A stretch of DNA of 64,000 nucleotides from a bacterium (GTDB taxonomy: Bacteria > Sysuimicrobiota > Sysuimicrobiia > Sysuimicrobiales > Segetimicrobiaceae): NCBI GenBank assembly GCA_035307765.1, contig DATGHU010000044.1, positions 186,001 through 250,000 of the forward strand, written 5' to 3'. Positions within the stretch are counted from its first letter, which is position 1. Each line of letters begins with the position of its first letter. Positions 41,809 through 50,633 of the stretch are shown piece by piece. Below the pieces are notes generated by a model that ran no database searches, was not told the origin of the DNA, and saw nothing but the letters and a program-made list of their open reading frames with translations. The position numbers and the translations under genes are program-made.

Positions 41809-42396
41809 ATGGAGGATGATGCGGCGGTGCGCGCGCTGCTGGATGAGCTGGCCGAGGCGGGGCGCGAGAACGATGCGCGGGAGACCGAGCGGGCCCGGCG
41901 GTTTCTCAACGTCGCCCCGGAGACCGGCCAACTGCTCGCGATCCTGATCCGGGCCACCGGCGCGCAACGCATCCTCGAGATCGGCACGTCCAACGGGTAC
42001 TCTACGATCTGGTTGGGGTGGGCGGCGCGCGAGACCGGGGGCCACGTGACCACGATTGAACGCGCCGCGGACAAGGTGGCGATGGCAAAGGCGAATCTCG
42101 CGCGTGCCGGCCTCTCCGAGCGGGTGACGATTCAGCACGGGCCGGCGCTCGACGTGCTGATGACACTGCCCGGCCCATTCGACCTCGTGTTTCTCGATGC
42201 CGATCGGCCGAACTACCTCGCCTACCTCGACCTGCTGGTTCCCCGAGTGCGGCGCGGGGGATTGCTCGTCACGGACAACGTGCGCTCGCACGCGCACGAG
42301 CTGGGAGACTTCCTCCGCCGGCTGCGGGCTGATCCCGGACTCGAGACCGTCACCGTGGAAACGGGGAACGGGCAGGAAGTGACGTACAAGCGCTGA
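41809..42396 (+). CDS. SAM-dependent O-methyltransferase, caffeoyl-CoA OMT-like
   Basis: A 195-residue O-methyltransferase of the class I, metal-dependent catechol/caffeoyl-CoA type. Seen: RFLNVAPETGQLLAILIRA, then RILEIGTSNGYSTIWLGWAA (motif I) near residue 55, HVTTIERAADKVAMAKANL, FDLVFLDADRPNYLAYLDLL near 125 with metal-binding Asp residues, and LLVTDNVRS. AAGGAGG sits seven bases before the ATG at 41809. It probably methylates a catechol-like or carboxylate substrate. Convergent with the M24 fragment. Confidence 0.88.
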   Translation: MEDDAAVRALLDELAEAGRENDARETERARRFLNVAPETGQLLAILIRATGAQRILEIGTSNGYSTIWLGWAARETGGHVTTIERAADKVAMAKANLARAGLSERVTIQHGPALDVLMTLPGPFDLVFLDADRPNYLAYLDLLVPRVRRGGLLVTDNVRSHAHELGDFLRRLRADPGLETVTVETGNGQEVTYKR

Positions 42397-42414
42397 CGGC
42401 CGACGGCCCTGCCG

Positions 42415-43383
42415 CTACCCTCCGGCCACCAGCAGGTCGAGCGGCAGCCGGCCGGCCAGCCGTTCGTGGCCGGTGTCGGTGATGATGAAGGTGTGCCCGA
42501 AGAAGAGCCCGAGCAGGCCGTCGGCGGTGATGGGGTTGGGCTCCAGCATCAGCGTTATCCCCGGCTTGATGACTCGGTCCTCCGGGTCGGCGTGGACGGC
42601 TTCGACCGAGACATCGGGGGCGTGGCTGACCAGGTCCAGGCTGTGGAGGATGGTCGGCCGCGACTGGTATCCCTTTTGCCGGAAGAACGCGGCCTTCTCC
42701 CGCACCGCCTCGAATGGAGCGCCGGGCCGCAGTTCCGCGGCGAGGAGGGTAAACCCCGGGAGCACCACCTCGTCGAACATGCGCCGCACCCGATCCGTCG
42801 GCGTCCCCACGCAGATCGGCACCCCCACCTGGGCCGTGTAGCCCTCGTAGCCTGCCGCCAACTCGCTGAGGATCAGATCTCCCCGCTGCAGGCGCCGCGC
42901 CGAGGGGCGCGGGTTGCCGAAGACCATGCGGGGACGGTCCATGGGCGTGGAGCCGATGATCAGAAAATCGATCTCCCCTCCGCCCCCGAGGATCGCGTGG
43001 GCCGCCGCCGCCTTCACCTCATACTCCGGCACCCCGGGGCGGGCGGCCTCGACCATCGCCAGGGTCGCCGCCGCGCAGAGGTCGCCGGCCCGGCGGACCC
43101 GCTCGAGTTCGGCCGGGCTCTTCGTGACGAGGAACTCGTGGAAGAAGTCACCGACCGGCTCCACCCGCGCTTCCGGCAGAGCCTCGGTCAGCGTGCGGTG
43201 CTGGTTCACCGGCATGTAATCCCCGTACCGCGGGTCGATGACCGTGAGGCCGATCCGTCCCGCTTCCATGTGCAGCTCCCGGATCCGCTCCACCAGCAGC
43301 TCGGCAAACTGGCCGCGGCCGGCCGGGCGCACATCGCGGACGGCGACCGCGCGCCGGGTCGCCTCGATGTGGGTGCCCCCCGC
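42415..43383 (-). pseudogene. M24 (Xaa-Pro aminopeptidase-like) protein, N-terminally truncated
   Basis: About 320 residues of an M24 "pita-bread" protein. It enters in mid-domain at GTHIEATRRAVAVRDVRP near 43380, then LLVERIRELHMEAGRIGLTV, FHEFLVTKSPAELERVRRAG and GDLILSELAAGYEGYTAQVG, ending IKPGITLMLEPNPI. The creatinase-like N-terminal part and a proper start are missing. Upstream the same frame reads only out-of-frame remains of another gene. An internal start cannot be excluded, so a shortened protein may still be made. Metal ligands appear incomplete, as in some creatinase-like members. Confidence 0.7.
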
Positions 43384-44161
43384 TTGCGGTGCCCCGCGTC
43401 GTATTCGTCCAGATTCTCGACCCAGCAGAACACGGCGAAATGGTAGGCGAGAGCCGCTCGATAGTGCGCCTCCCCGGCGGTCATCGGCCGGTCCTCTCGC
43501 GCGGCCTCCGCGGCCAGCCCCTCGTGCCGGTTCCCCAGGGCCATCCACGCGCCGTACCACTCGGGCCACGCCTGCAGGGGGTCGACCGTTCCCCGGTAGT
43601 CATGGAACACCGCCGTGTCGGTCTGCCCGGAGACCAGCGCGGCGACGCGTCCCGCGGTGGTGGTGGGGACCACCGTCACGTCCTCCACCTTGAGCCCCGC
43701 CGCGGCCAGGGCGGCCCGGTTCATGCGGTCGATGAACCCCCCGGGGGGGCTGCTGAGGCCCACTTTCTTGCCCTTGAGATCCTTGATCGTCTTGATCGAG
43801 TCGCGGGCGATCATCATCACCGGCAGCTTCGCCGCGGTGTCGTAAAAGCCCACCAAGGGCACGCCGTTGCCGTAGGCTTCCTCGCAGTTGATGTAGCCGA
43901 TGTTCACGCCGCCGGCGATCGCGGCGGTGAGCCCCCGGGTGGACCCTTCGAAGTCCTTGACGTCGAGGTCGATCCCGAACTTGTCCATGTACCCCAGTTG
44001 CTTGGCGAGCTCCACCGGGGTGTGGACGACGTTGGGCGGCGCGACCGGCATGGAGAAGATGATCTTGCGCTTCTGGGGCTGCGAGGACGCCGGCACGAGG
44101 ACCCCGGAGAGGAGCGCGGCCCCCAGGAGCACCGACAATAGGATGGCGACGCCGGACGCAT
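43384..44161 (-). pseudogene. chimeric remnant: NMT1-type binding protein joined to an alpha/beta hydrolase fragment
   Basis: From 44138 the reading frame encodes most of a lipoprotein-like or secreted binding protein: APPNVVHTPVELAKQLGYM, KFGIDLDVKDFEGSTRGLTA, GGVNIGYINCEEAYGNG, LKGKKVGLSSPPGGFIDRM, up to TDTAVFHDYRGTVD near 43581. It then turns into WPEWYGAWMALGNRHEGLA, TAGEAHYRAALAYHFAVFCW, which fits the N-terminal part of FrsA-like alpha/beta hydrolases, and stops matching near 43383 where the M24 fragment begins. The ATG with the good ribosome-binding site (44161, GGAGGGAG) is out of frame with the body by two bases; only TTG 44138 is in frame. Three genes thus appear fused by deletion. 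Confidence 0.75.
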
Positions 44162-44602
44162 CGTGTTCTCCCTCCTCCGCTCAGTGGGTGATGCCATATC
44201 GAACGGGGACGTCGCGCCGGTACTCGCACCCGCCCCCGACACCGCCCGCGCACTCGACGTCTGGTTGAGGGATGGATCGAAACTCCTCCCGAGCGGGAGC
44301 GGCTCCCTGCCGCCGCTCCGCCCGGCGGGCACAAAATCGGGGACCGCCACCCTCGATCACCGCGCAGCCCTCGATCGAGCCGCGGGCCAGCGGGCAAACC
44401 CTCCGCCCCGGGGATTTGTCGCTCGAGCGCCCGGTCCCCTTTCGCCGCCCGCCCGCGAACCCCTGTGCCAGCGTGGCGGGGCGGTTTCTCCCCGGAGGCC
44501 CGCGCGAGGGTTCGGGAAAGTCGGTGTAGAACGGGGGCAACCGGGCGGCCCCGGCGCCGCCTCGGTTGCTTGAAAGACAGCAGATCGTTTGAGGAGGTCG
44601 AT
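44162..44602. other. 441-base gap with no recognisable gene
   Basis: Lies between the chimeric remnant (minus) and the beta-propeller gene (plus), so both transcripts start here. The frames in it are Pro/Arg-rich and resemble nothing known. Imperfect GC-rich inverted repeats are present around 44290-44330 but no clear terminator or tRNA. It may include further eroded coding sequence. Confidence 0.45.
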
Positions 44603-45670
44603 ATGGTGTCGCTTCGGCGTCTTCACGCCCTCCGTTCCCTGGGCTTCATCTTTGCGGGGCTGATCGGGTTACTGCTGTTGACGCTGCCGGTGATCGCCGC
44701 CGATATGGCGCTTCCACTCCCGCACGTGGACATCCCGCCGATCGCGGGGAAGACCGGGTCCTTCGACATCATCGACATCGATCAGGCGGGCCATCTTCTG
44801 TATTTGGGCGATCGGACAACGAAGGGGGTGGACATCTTCGACATCTCGTCGCCCTCCGCCCGCTACCTGCAGACCGTGCCCACCGGTCCCGCCAACGGGG
44901 TGCAGGTGGCCAAGAACGTGAACAAGGTGTTTGCCGGGACCAACGACAGCAGCGTCGCCATCATCGATGTCAACCCCGCCTCTCCCACGCGCAACACCGT
45001 GATCGCCAAGCTGAGCACCGGCGGCAAGAAGCGGACCGACGAGATGGACTACGATCCCAGGGAGAAGAAGCTGTACGCGGCCAACAGCGACGACGGGATC
45101 GTCAGCGTCATCGATGCGGTGAAGGACACGATCATCAAGCAGTTCAAGGATCTGGGCCCCGGGTTGGAGCAACCCCGCTACAATCCGGGCGACGGGATGA
45201 TGTACATGACCAGTTCCGAACAGAACGCCGTCTTTCAGTTCGATCCGGCGAAGGACGTGATGGTCAAGAAGTATGATGTCGGGGTCGCCTGCGACCCGAA
45301 TGGCCTGGCGATCAATCCGGCCACGAACCAGGGGCTGCTGGGATGCTCGAACAAGAAGACCCCGATGGCCATTCTGTGGGACCTGAAAACCCACACCGCG
45401 GTGTCGACCTATACCCAAGTGGGCGCCGGCGACATGGCCTTCTACTATCCCAAGGAGAACCTGTACCTCTTCGCCGCCTCCAATTTCCCCGCGGGGCCCG
45501 CCCTCGCGGTGTTTGGCGGATCGCCCGTGCATTGGATCGGCAACATCCCGACGGCGGCGGGCAGCCACGCGCTGGGCTTCGACGAGACCAACCACGTCAT
45601 CTATACGCTGGACCAGCGACCGAACAGCGCCGGGCTGATGGCCTTCTGGCTGCCCGAGCTCCCCAAGTAG
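44603..45670 (+). CDS. secreted YVTN/NHL-type beta-propeller protein
   Basis: A 355-residue exported beta-propeller. An N-terminal signal (RSLGFIFAGLIGLLLLTLPV then IAADMA, cleavage about residue 34) is followed by repeated blades with the pattern aliphatic-Y/F-A-A/G-N/S: LLYLGDRTTKGVDIFDI, KVFAGTNDSSVAIIDV, KLYAANSDDGIVSVIDA, MMYMTSSEQNAVFQFD, LYLFAASNFPAG and VIYTLDQRP. GAGGAGG lies before ATG 44603. It stands alone, with its own upstream gap and a strong terminator. Such proteins bind ligands or act in redox or cell-surface roles; no function is assigned. Confidence 0.87.
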   Translation: MVSLRRLHALRSLGFIFAGLIGLLLLTLPVIAADMALPLPHVDIPPIAGKTGSFDIIDIDQAGHLLYLGDRTTKGVDIFDISSPSARYLQTVPTGPANGVQVAKNVNKVFAGTNDSSVAIIDVNPASPTRNTVIAKLSTGGKKRTDEMDYDPREKKLYAANSDDGIVSVIDAVKDTIIKQFKDLGPGLEQPRYNPGDGMMYMTSSEQNAVFQFDPAKDVMVKKYDVGVACDPNGLAINPATNQGLLGCSNKKTPMAILWDLKTHTAVSTYTQVGAGDMAFYYPKENLYLFAASNFPAGPALAVFGGSPVHWIGNIPTAAGSHALGFDETNHVIYTLDQRPNSAGLMAFWLPELPK

Positions 45671-45696
45671 CGCGCCGTCAGGGGCACGCCCTTGCC

Positions 45697-45724
45697 GGGC
45701 CGGCCGGTGTTTCTCGGCCGGCCC
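45697..45724. terminator. bidirectional hairpin between convergent genes
   Basis: GGGCCGGCCG (45697-45706) pairs perfectly with CGGCCGGCCC (45715-45724) around an 8-base loop, followed by CGGACGTTTTA. It lies 26 bases after the propeller gene and eight bases beyond the end of the minus-strand amidohydrolase gene, so it can serve both. Confidence 0.7.
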
Positions 45725-45732
45725 CGGACGTT

Positions 45733-46722
45733 TTAGCCGCCGAGCAGCCTCGCGGCGTTGCCGCCGAGGATCTTCGCTTCGTCCTCGGGCGGGAGGCGGA
45801 GCGCCCGCACCACCTCGGTCGGACGCTCCACGCCCATGTCAAACGGATAGTCCGAGCCGAGGAGCACGTGGTCGGCGCCTGCGTAGTCGACCAGCGTGCG
45901 CAGGACGTCCGGATCGTGGGTCACCGTGTCGAAGTAGAAGCGCTTGAGCGACGCCTCCGGCGATTCCTTGAGGGTGGCGCGCGCCTGCGGGTGAAATGTG
46001 TGCGCATGGCGGAGCCGCCCCCGCAGGCCCAGGATCGCGCCGCCGCCGTGAGCGAGCAGGATCCGCAGGCAGGGATGCGCCTCCAGTACCCCCGCCATGA
46101 TCAGATGGGCGGCGGCGATCGTCGTCTCGAAGGGGTTGCCGACGGTGTTCGAGAGGTAGTACTCCTCGAACACCGCCAGGTCGAACCCTCTGGTGGTGGG
46201 GTGAATGAAGACCAGGGCGCCCAGCGCCTCCGCGGCCTCCCAGAACGGCCGGAACCGATCGTCCCCCAGGTACACCCCGCGCACACTGGCGCTGACCTCC
46301 ACCCCGGGCAACCGGAGGGTTCTGACCGCGTGCTCGAGCTCCCGCACGGCCACGCCGGGGTCCTGGAGGGGTACCGTGCCGAGGGCGTCGACCCGGTGGG
46401 GGCGCGCCTCGACGAGTCTGGCCAGCGCTTCGTTCTGGATCCGGCCCGCCCGATGGGCGTCGGCGGTGGGGAGATGATACCCGAGGAGCGGGACCCAGGG
46501 GCAGAGCACGACCCGCTCGACGCCGGCGGCGGAGAGATGCTCGAGCACCGCGTCCACCCGCACGAACTCGTTCACCACGGACCGAACGACCCGGCCGCCG
46601 AGTTCGATGTCCTGTCGGCCATCCACCCGGGCCACCCGCGGCCGCCAGGGATCGGGGTGCGCGGCGTCCCAGGTGATCTCGGGGACGATGATGTGGACGT
46701 GCGCGTCGATGGCGCCGCTCAT
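45733..46722 (-). CDS. amidohydrolase-2 family protein
   Basis: A 329-residue TIM-barrel metal enzyme. Seen: GAIDAHVHIIVPE (His-x-His) at the start, ALVFIHPTTRGFD near residue 167, CLRILLAHGGGAIL near 220 and HVLLGSDYPFDMG near 285 with the metal Asp. This group includes hydrolases and non-oxidative decarboxylases of aromatic acids. Its ATG overlaps the stop of the hydroxyacid dehydrogenase gene (ATGA), making it the last gene of the seven-gene operon. It is related in type to, but clearly different from, the one at 17584, and keeps both N-terminal His ligands. Confidence 0.88.
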   Translation of the reverse strand: MSGAIDAHVHIIVPEITWDAAHPDPWRPRVARVDGRQDIELGGRVVRSVVNEFVRVDAVLEHLSAAGVERVVLCPWVPLLGYHLPTADAHRAGRIQNEALARLVEARPHRVDALGTVPLQDPGVAVRELEHAVRTLRLPGVEVSASVRGVYLGDDRFRPFWEAAEALGALVFIHPTTRGFDLAVFEEYYLSNTVGNPFETTIAAAHLIMAGVLEAHPCLRILLAHGGGAILGLRGRLRHAHTFHPQARATLKESPEASLKRFYFDTVTHDPDVLRTLVDYAGADHVLLGSDYPFDMGVERPTEVVRALRLPPEDEAKILGGNAARLLGG

Positions 46723-47600
46723 CGTGGCAGGTCACTGAGGCGCGCCAGGGCCTCGCACACCGCGGCGAAGTCCTTGTGCGCGAGCCCCAGTCCCCTGGCC
46801 GCCGTCAGGAACTCGTTGGCGACGGCGGTCGTGGGCAGCGGGACGTTGAGCGCCCGGCCCATCTCCAGCGCGAGCAGCATGTCTTTCTGCATCATATTCA
46901 CGGTAAACAGCACCTCGTCGGGGTCGCGAAGGACGAACGGCCCGCGGTAGCGGATCATCGGCGAGGCGATGGCGCTGTTCAAAAGGACCTCCGCCGCGAG
47001 GGAACGGGGGATGCCGCCCTTCTCCGCCAGCAGGATCCCCTCGCTGAAGGCGAGCATCTGCACGGCCAGGTTCAAATTGGTCGCCACTTTCATCAGCGCC
47101 CCATGGCCGTTGACGCCGACGTAGGTGACCTTGGGGCCGATGTCCAGCAGGATCGGGGTGACCGCCTCGCAGGTCGCCTTGTCCCCGCCGACCATGAACG
47201 ACAGCTTCCCCTCCCGCAGGGTGACCACGCTCCCCGAGACGGGCGCGTCGAGCATCCGCGCCCCTCGTTCGGCCACCCGGGTCGCCAGGTCCCGGCTCGC
47301 CGCCGGACTGACGGTGCTCATGTCGATGTAGACTCGGCCCTGCCCGAGCCCGGCCAGAATGCCGTCGGGTCCATCCGTCACCGCCGCGAGCGCTCGGGTA
47401 TCTGAAACCATCGTGAAGATCACGTCCGCGGATTCGGCGACCGCCCGCGGCGTGTCCCGCCACTGCATCCCGGCATCGATCAAGGGCTGGGCCTTGAAGC
47501 GGGTCCGGTTGTAGCCGACCACCGTGCGACCCGCCTTCAGCAGCCGCGCGACCATGCCGGCGCCCATGGATCCCAACCCCACGAATCCCAATGTGCGCAT
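46719..47600 (-). CDS. NAD(P)-dependent beta-hydroxyacid dehydrogenase (3-hydroxyisobutyrate type)
   Basis: A 293-residue oxidoreductase of the 3-hydroxyisobutyrate/tartronate-semialdehyde reductase family. Seen: LGFVGLGSMGAGMVARLLKAG (dinucleotide-binding, cut here to 20 residues: LGFVGLGSMGAGMVARLLKA) at the N-terminus, DMSTVSPAASRDLA, DAPVSGSVVTLREGKLSFMV near 115, and GHGALMKVATNLNLAVQM with the catalytic Lys near 171. ATG 47600 has GGAGGGCC shortly before. It follows the imidazolonepropionase-like amidohydrolase by 23 bases and overlaps the next gene by four. Confidence 0.9.
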   Translation of the reverse strand: MRTLGFVGLGSMGAGMVARLLKAGRTVVGYNRTRFKAQPLIDAGMQWRDTPRAVAESADVIFTMVSDTRALAAVTDGPDGILAGLGQGRVYIDMSTVSPAASRDLATRVAERGARMLDAPVSGSVVTLREGKLSFMVGGDKATCEAVTPILLDIGPKVTYVGVNGHGALMKVATNLNLAVQMLAFSEGILLAEKGGIPRSLAAEVLLNSAIASPMIRYRGPFVLRDPDEVLFTVNMMQKDMLLALEMGRALNVPLPTTAVANEFLTAARGLGLAHKDFAAVCEALARLSDLPR

Positions 47601-47623
47601 GCGGGGCCCTCCGCTTTCCGCCG

Positions 47624-48904
47624 TCATCGCCCCGCGACCGCTCCCTGGGTGCCGGGGCCGCCGTGCACGATCGAACCGGCGAGCATCACCATCTCCGGGC
47701 GCCGCAGGACGGTGAGATCCGCCAGCGGGTCCCCGGCGACCGAGATGATATCCGCCGCGAGCCCCACCCGAAGCGTGCCGGTCTCGGCGGCGATCCCCAT
47801 CGCGTCCGCCGCAGCCGAGGTGGCCGCGGCGATCGCCTCACCCGCCGCGGCCCCCGCTTCGCACAGGAGTTCCATCTCCGCGACCAGCCCGTCAAACGGC
47901 GTGAAACGCCATCCGGCATCCGTGCCGGCGATGAGGCGCACGCCGGCGGCCCGGAGGCGTCCGGCCTGATCCAGGTTGTTCTGCAGCATGCGCCGCCACC
48001 GCTCGAGCGTCGCCTGCTCCTCAGGCGTTCGGCGGTCCTTGGCCGACAACGCCTCGATGACGTAGTGCCCGACGCTGAGGGTCGTGGTCACCGGCGTCCC
48101 CGCCCGGGCGATGGCGTCCGCCACCTCAGGCTCGAACTTCTGGCGGCCCTCCGGGTCGATCAGGAAGTTGGCGTGCTCGATCTGGTCCGCACCCGCGTCC
48201 AACGTCTGCCGGGTGGCGGCGCCGCACAGCGAGTGCACCCCCACCCGCCGTCCGAGCCGGTGGGCCTCCTCGACGGCCGCCCGCAGTTCTTCGGCCGTGT
48301 ACGACGGCCGCCACGACATCGTGCCGACCGTCCCGCCCCCCGTGGCCATGATCTTGATGTAGTCGACCCCCGACTTGACGAGCCCGCGGACCGCGGCGCG
48401 CATCCCCTCGATGCCGTCCGCTTCGCCTCCAAAGTACCAGCAGTGCCCGCCGGTGATCGTGATCGGGCGGCCGCAGAGATGCAGGCGGGGACCGACGACC
48501 CCTCCGAGGTGCTGGGCGCGCCTCAGGTCGAGGGTGGTCTCCCGCATCCCGCCGCAGTCGCGGAGGGTGGTGATGCCGGCGGCGAGCGCGCGCCGGGCGT
48601 TCTCCGCCGCGGCGATCGCGAGCACCCCCTGGGGCTCCCGCACGGTGGTCTCAAACGGGGTGCCGTCCCCGGGGAGGACCAGGTGGACGTGCGCATCGAT
48701 CAAGCCGGGGAGGAGCGTTTGGCCCCGAAGATCCAACACGTCGGCGTCGGGGGGCCAGCGGGATCCGGCGCCTCCCCCCGGGACGATCTCGCAGATCCGG
48801 CCGTCGCGGACGACGATCGTGGGATCCGCGACCGGCGGCGTTCCGGTGCCGTCGATCAGCCGGGATGCGCGCAGCACCGTCCATCCCGAACGTGCCGGTA
48901 ACAC
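47624..48904 (-). CDS. metal-dependent amidohydrolase, imidazolonepropionase-like
   Basis: A 426-residue amidohydrolase with the composite beta-domain plus TIM barrel. Seen: RLIDGTGTPPVADPTIVVRD at the N-terminus, LPGLIDAHVHLVLPGDG near residue 65, DYIKIMATGGGTVGTMSW near 175 (bridging Lys), GVHSLCGAATRQ, DQIEHANFLID near 233, and LIAGTDAGWRFTPFDGL near 310. GGAGGAGG lies four bases before GTG 48904. Related enzymes open cyclic imides, cleave prolidase-type dipeptides or hydrolyse amides. Within the operon it follows the creatininase-like gene by 38 bases, fitting stepwise amide degradation. Confidence 0.88.
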   Translation of the reverse strand: MLPARSGWTVLRASRLIDGTGTPPVADPTIVVRDGRICEIVPGGGAGSRWPPDADVLDLRGQTLLPGLIDAHVHLVLPGDGTPFETTVREPQGVLAIAAAENARRALAAGITTLRDCGGMRETTLDLRRAQHLGGVVGPRLHLCGRPITITGGHCWYFGGEADGIEGMRAAVRGLVKSGVDYIKIMATGGGTVGTMSWRPSYTAEELRAAVEEAHRLGRRVGVHSLCGAATRQTLDAGADQIEHANFLIDPEGRQKFEPEVADAIARAGTPVTTTLSVGHYVIEALSAKDRRTPEEQATLERWRRMLQNNLDQAGRLRAAGVRLIAGTDAGWRFTPFDGLVAEMELLCEAGAAAGEAIAAATSAAADAMGIAAETGTLRVGLAADIISVAGDPLADLTVLRRPEMVMLAGSIVHGGPGTQGAVAGR

Positions 48905-48942
48905 CGACCCTCCTCCTTTGTCCCCTGCGGCGGGACCGGTGA

Positions 48943-49704
48943 TCAACCCGCCAGGATCCCGGCTTCGATCATCTGCGCCACGCGCTCGATCCGCTCCTGA
49001 AACATCTTCTCTCCGAGCGCGGCGGTCGATCCGCGGGCGTCGCCGAGGATTCCGGTCGGACTCATCGTGTCCATCGGGGGCGGCACCTTGGAGCGCCAGC
49101 GGATCGACGCATCGCCGACGAACCCCTCGCACGCCTTGTCCATCTGCACGAGGTCGGGGCGATGGGCGAGCATCAGGGACGTTTCCCCCTGCGCGGCGTG
49201 GACGCCGAGGCGGGTCATGTCCAGGCCTTCCCGGGCGGCGAACTTCTTGGTGTTCTCGAGCCACTCGTCGAAGTCGGTGATCGTCGAGATCCGGATCCCG
49301 CGGTGCTCGTCGCGCAAGCGTGCCAGGACGTTCCGGATCGCGCGATAGTTTCCCCCATGGCTGCAGAGCAGCACAATCTCTCGGAAGCCGTGGCGGGCGA
49401 GGGACCGGCAGACGTCGGCGATGACCGCTTCCAAGGTGGTCTCTTCGATGCTCACCGTCCCCGCCATCGGCAGGTGTCCCGCCGAGTAGCCGAGGGTGAC
49501 CACCGGGGCGACCAGCGCGTCCCCCAACCGGCGGGCGAGGCGGATGCCGGTCGCGTAGCCGAGGTAGGTGTCGGTGCCGATCGGCAGGTGGGGCCCGTGC
49601 TGCTCCATCGCGGCGAGCATCACGATGACGCGGTGCTTGCCCGAAGCGATGGCATCCTTGACTTCGGGCCAGGTCATCTCTTCGATCAGGACCGTATCCG
49701 GCAT
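48943..49704 (-). CDS. creatininase/creatinine amidohydrolase family protein
   Basis: A 253-residue metal hydrolase of the creatininase family, which includes creatininase, the mycofactocin protein MftE and formamide hydrolases in flavin and archaeal synthesis. Seen: MTWPEVKDAIASGKHRVIV, AAMEQHGPHLPIGTDTYLG near residue 33 (Glu and His metal ligands plus Asp), LGYSAGHLPMAGTVSIEETT, and VLLCSHGGNYRAIRNVLARL near 110. GGAGG lies six bases before ATG 49704. It opens the enzymatic part of the operon, 50 bases after the permease gene. Confidence 0.9.
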   Translation of the reverse strand: MPDTVLIEEMTWPEVKDAIASGKHRVIVMLAAMEQHGPHLPIGTDTYLGYATGIRLARRLGDALVAPVVTLGYSAGHLPMAGTVSIEETTLEAVIADVCRSLARHGFREIVLLCSHGGNYRAIRNVLARLRDEHRGIRISTITDFDEWLENTKKFAAREGLDMTRLGVHAAQGETSLMLAHRPDLVQMDKACEGFVGDASIRWRSKVPPPMDTMSPTGILGDARGSTAALGEKMFQERIERVAQMIEAGILAG

Positions 49705-49754
49705 CGGGTTCCTCCTTGATCTCTCGCCGCTCCGCCAGCGGGGAAGGCGAACCG

Positions 49755-50633
49755 CTAGATGCGGAGCCTCGGATCGAGCACGTCGCGCAGGCCGTCCCCC
49801 AGCATGTTGACGCCCAGCACCGTCAGCATGATCGCGATCCCGGGAAACGTCGAAATCCACCACGCATCGCGAAGGTAGTCCCGCCCTTCGCTCAGCATGC
49901 GACCCCACTCCGGGGTCGGCGGCTGGCTCCCCAGCCCGATGAACGAGAGCGCGGCCGCCGCCAGGATCGCGCTCCCCATCCCGAGCGTCGCCGCGACGAT
50001 GATCGGCGCGACGATGTTGGGGAGGATGTGCCGGACGAGGATGGTCGGGATCGGGACGCCGACCACCCGGGCAGCCTCCACGTACAGCTGTTCTTTGGCG
50101 ACGAGGACCGATCCTCGCACCAGGCGTGCGTAATACGGGACGCCCGAGATCCCCACGGCGATCATCAGGTTCCGGAGGCTGGGGCCCAGGACGCTGACGA
50201 TGGCGAGCGCGAGCAGGATGCCCGGGAACGCCAGCATGACGTCGATGATTCGCATCAGGATCCCGTCCACCTCGCGCCCGTAGAACCCGGCCACAAGCCC
50301 CACGGCCGTTCCGGCGGTTGCGGCGATCCCCACCGAGATGAACCCGATGGTCAGAGAGATGCTGGACCCGTGGATGACCCGGCTGTAGACGTCCCGGCCG
50401 TATTGATCGGTGCCCATCCAGTGTGTCGTGTCGGGCCCGCGGAGCGCCGCGGTGATGTTGATCCTGGTGGGGCTGTTCGGCGCAAGCGTGTCCTGTCCGA
50501 GCGCGATCAGGAAGAGGGCGATCACGATGCACAGCCCGACCATCGCCCCCTTGTGGCGGCGGACGCGCGGAAGCATGCGGGCCCACGAGGAGCGCGGGGC
50601 GCGGGTCGCGACCGGGATGACCAGCTCAGCCAT
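49755..50633 (-). CDS. dppC: ABC transporter permease, oligopeptide/dipeptide (DppC) type
   Basis: A 292-residue permease with about six membrane helices. The N-terminal domain has the family motif TTHWMGTDQYGRDVYSRVIHG near residue 69 (first twenty: TTHWMGTDQYGRDVYSRVIH). The EAA-type loop YVEAARVVGVPIPTILVRHI is near 185, and AAALSFIGLGSQPPTPEWG closes the C-terminal part. It overlaps the dppB-like gene by eight bases. It works with the permease at 50626 and binding protein at 51607; no ATPase gene (DppD/F) is in this operon, so a shared ATPase elsewhere must be used. Confidence 0.91.
   Translation of the reverse strand: MAELVIPVATRAPRSSWARMLPRVRRHKGAMVGLCIVIALFLIALGQDTLAPNSPTRINITAALRGPDTTHWMGTDQYGRDVYSRVIHGSSISLTIGFISVGIAATAGTAVGLVAGFYGREVDGILMRIIDVMLAFPGILLALAIVSVLGPSLRNLMIAVGISGVPYYARLVRGSVLVAKEQLYVEAARVVGVPIPTILVRHILPNIVAPIIVAATLGMGSAILAAAALSFIGLGSQPPTPEWGRMLSEGRDYLRDAWWISTFPGIAIMLTVLGVNMLGDGLRDVLDPRLRI

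Noticed and set aside
43206-44138. An intact 310-residue ABC binding protein
   Set aside because: Similarity to binding proteins stops near residue 186; the rest matches an alpha/beta hydrolase and then out-of-frame M24 sequence.
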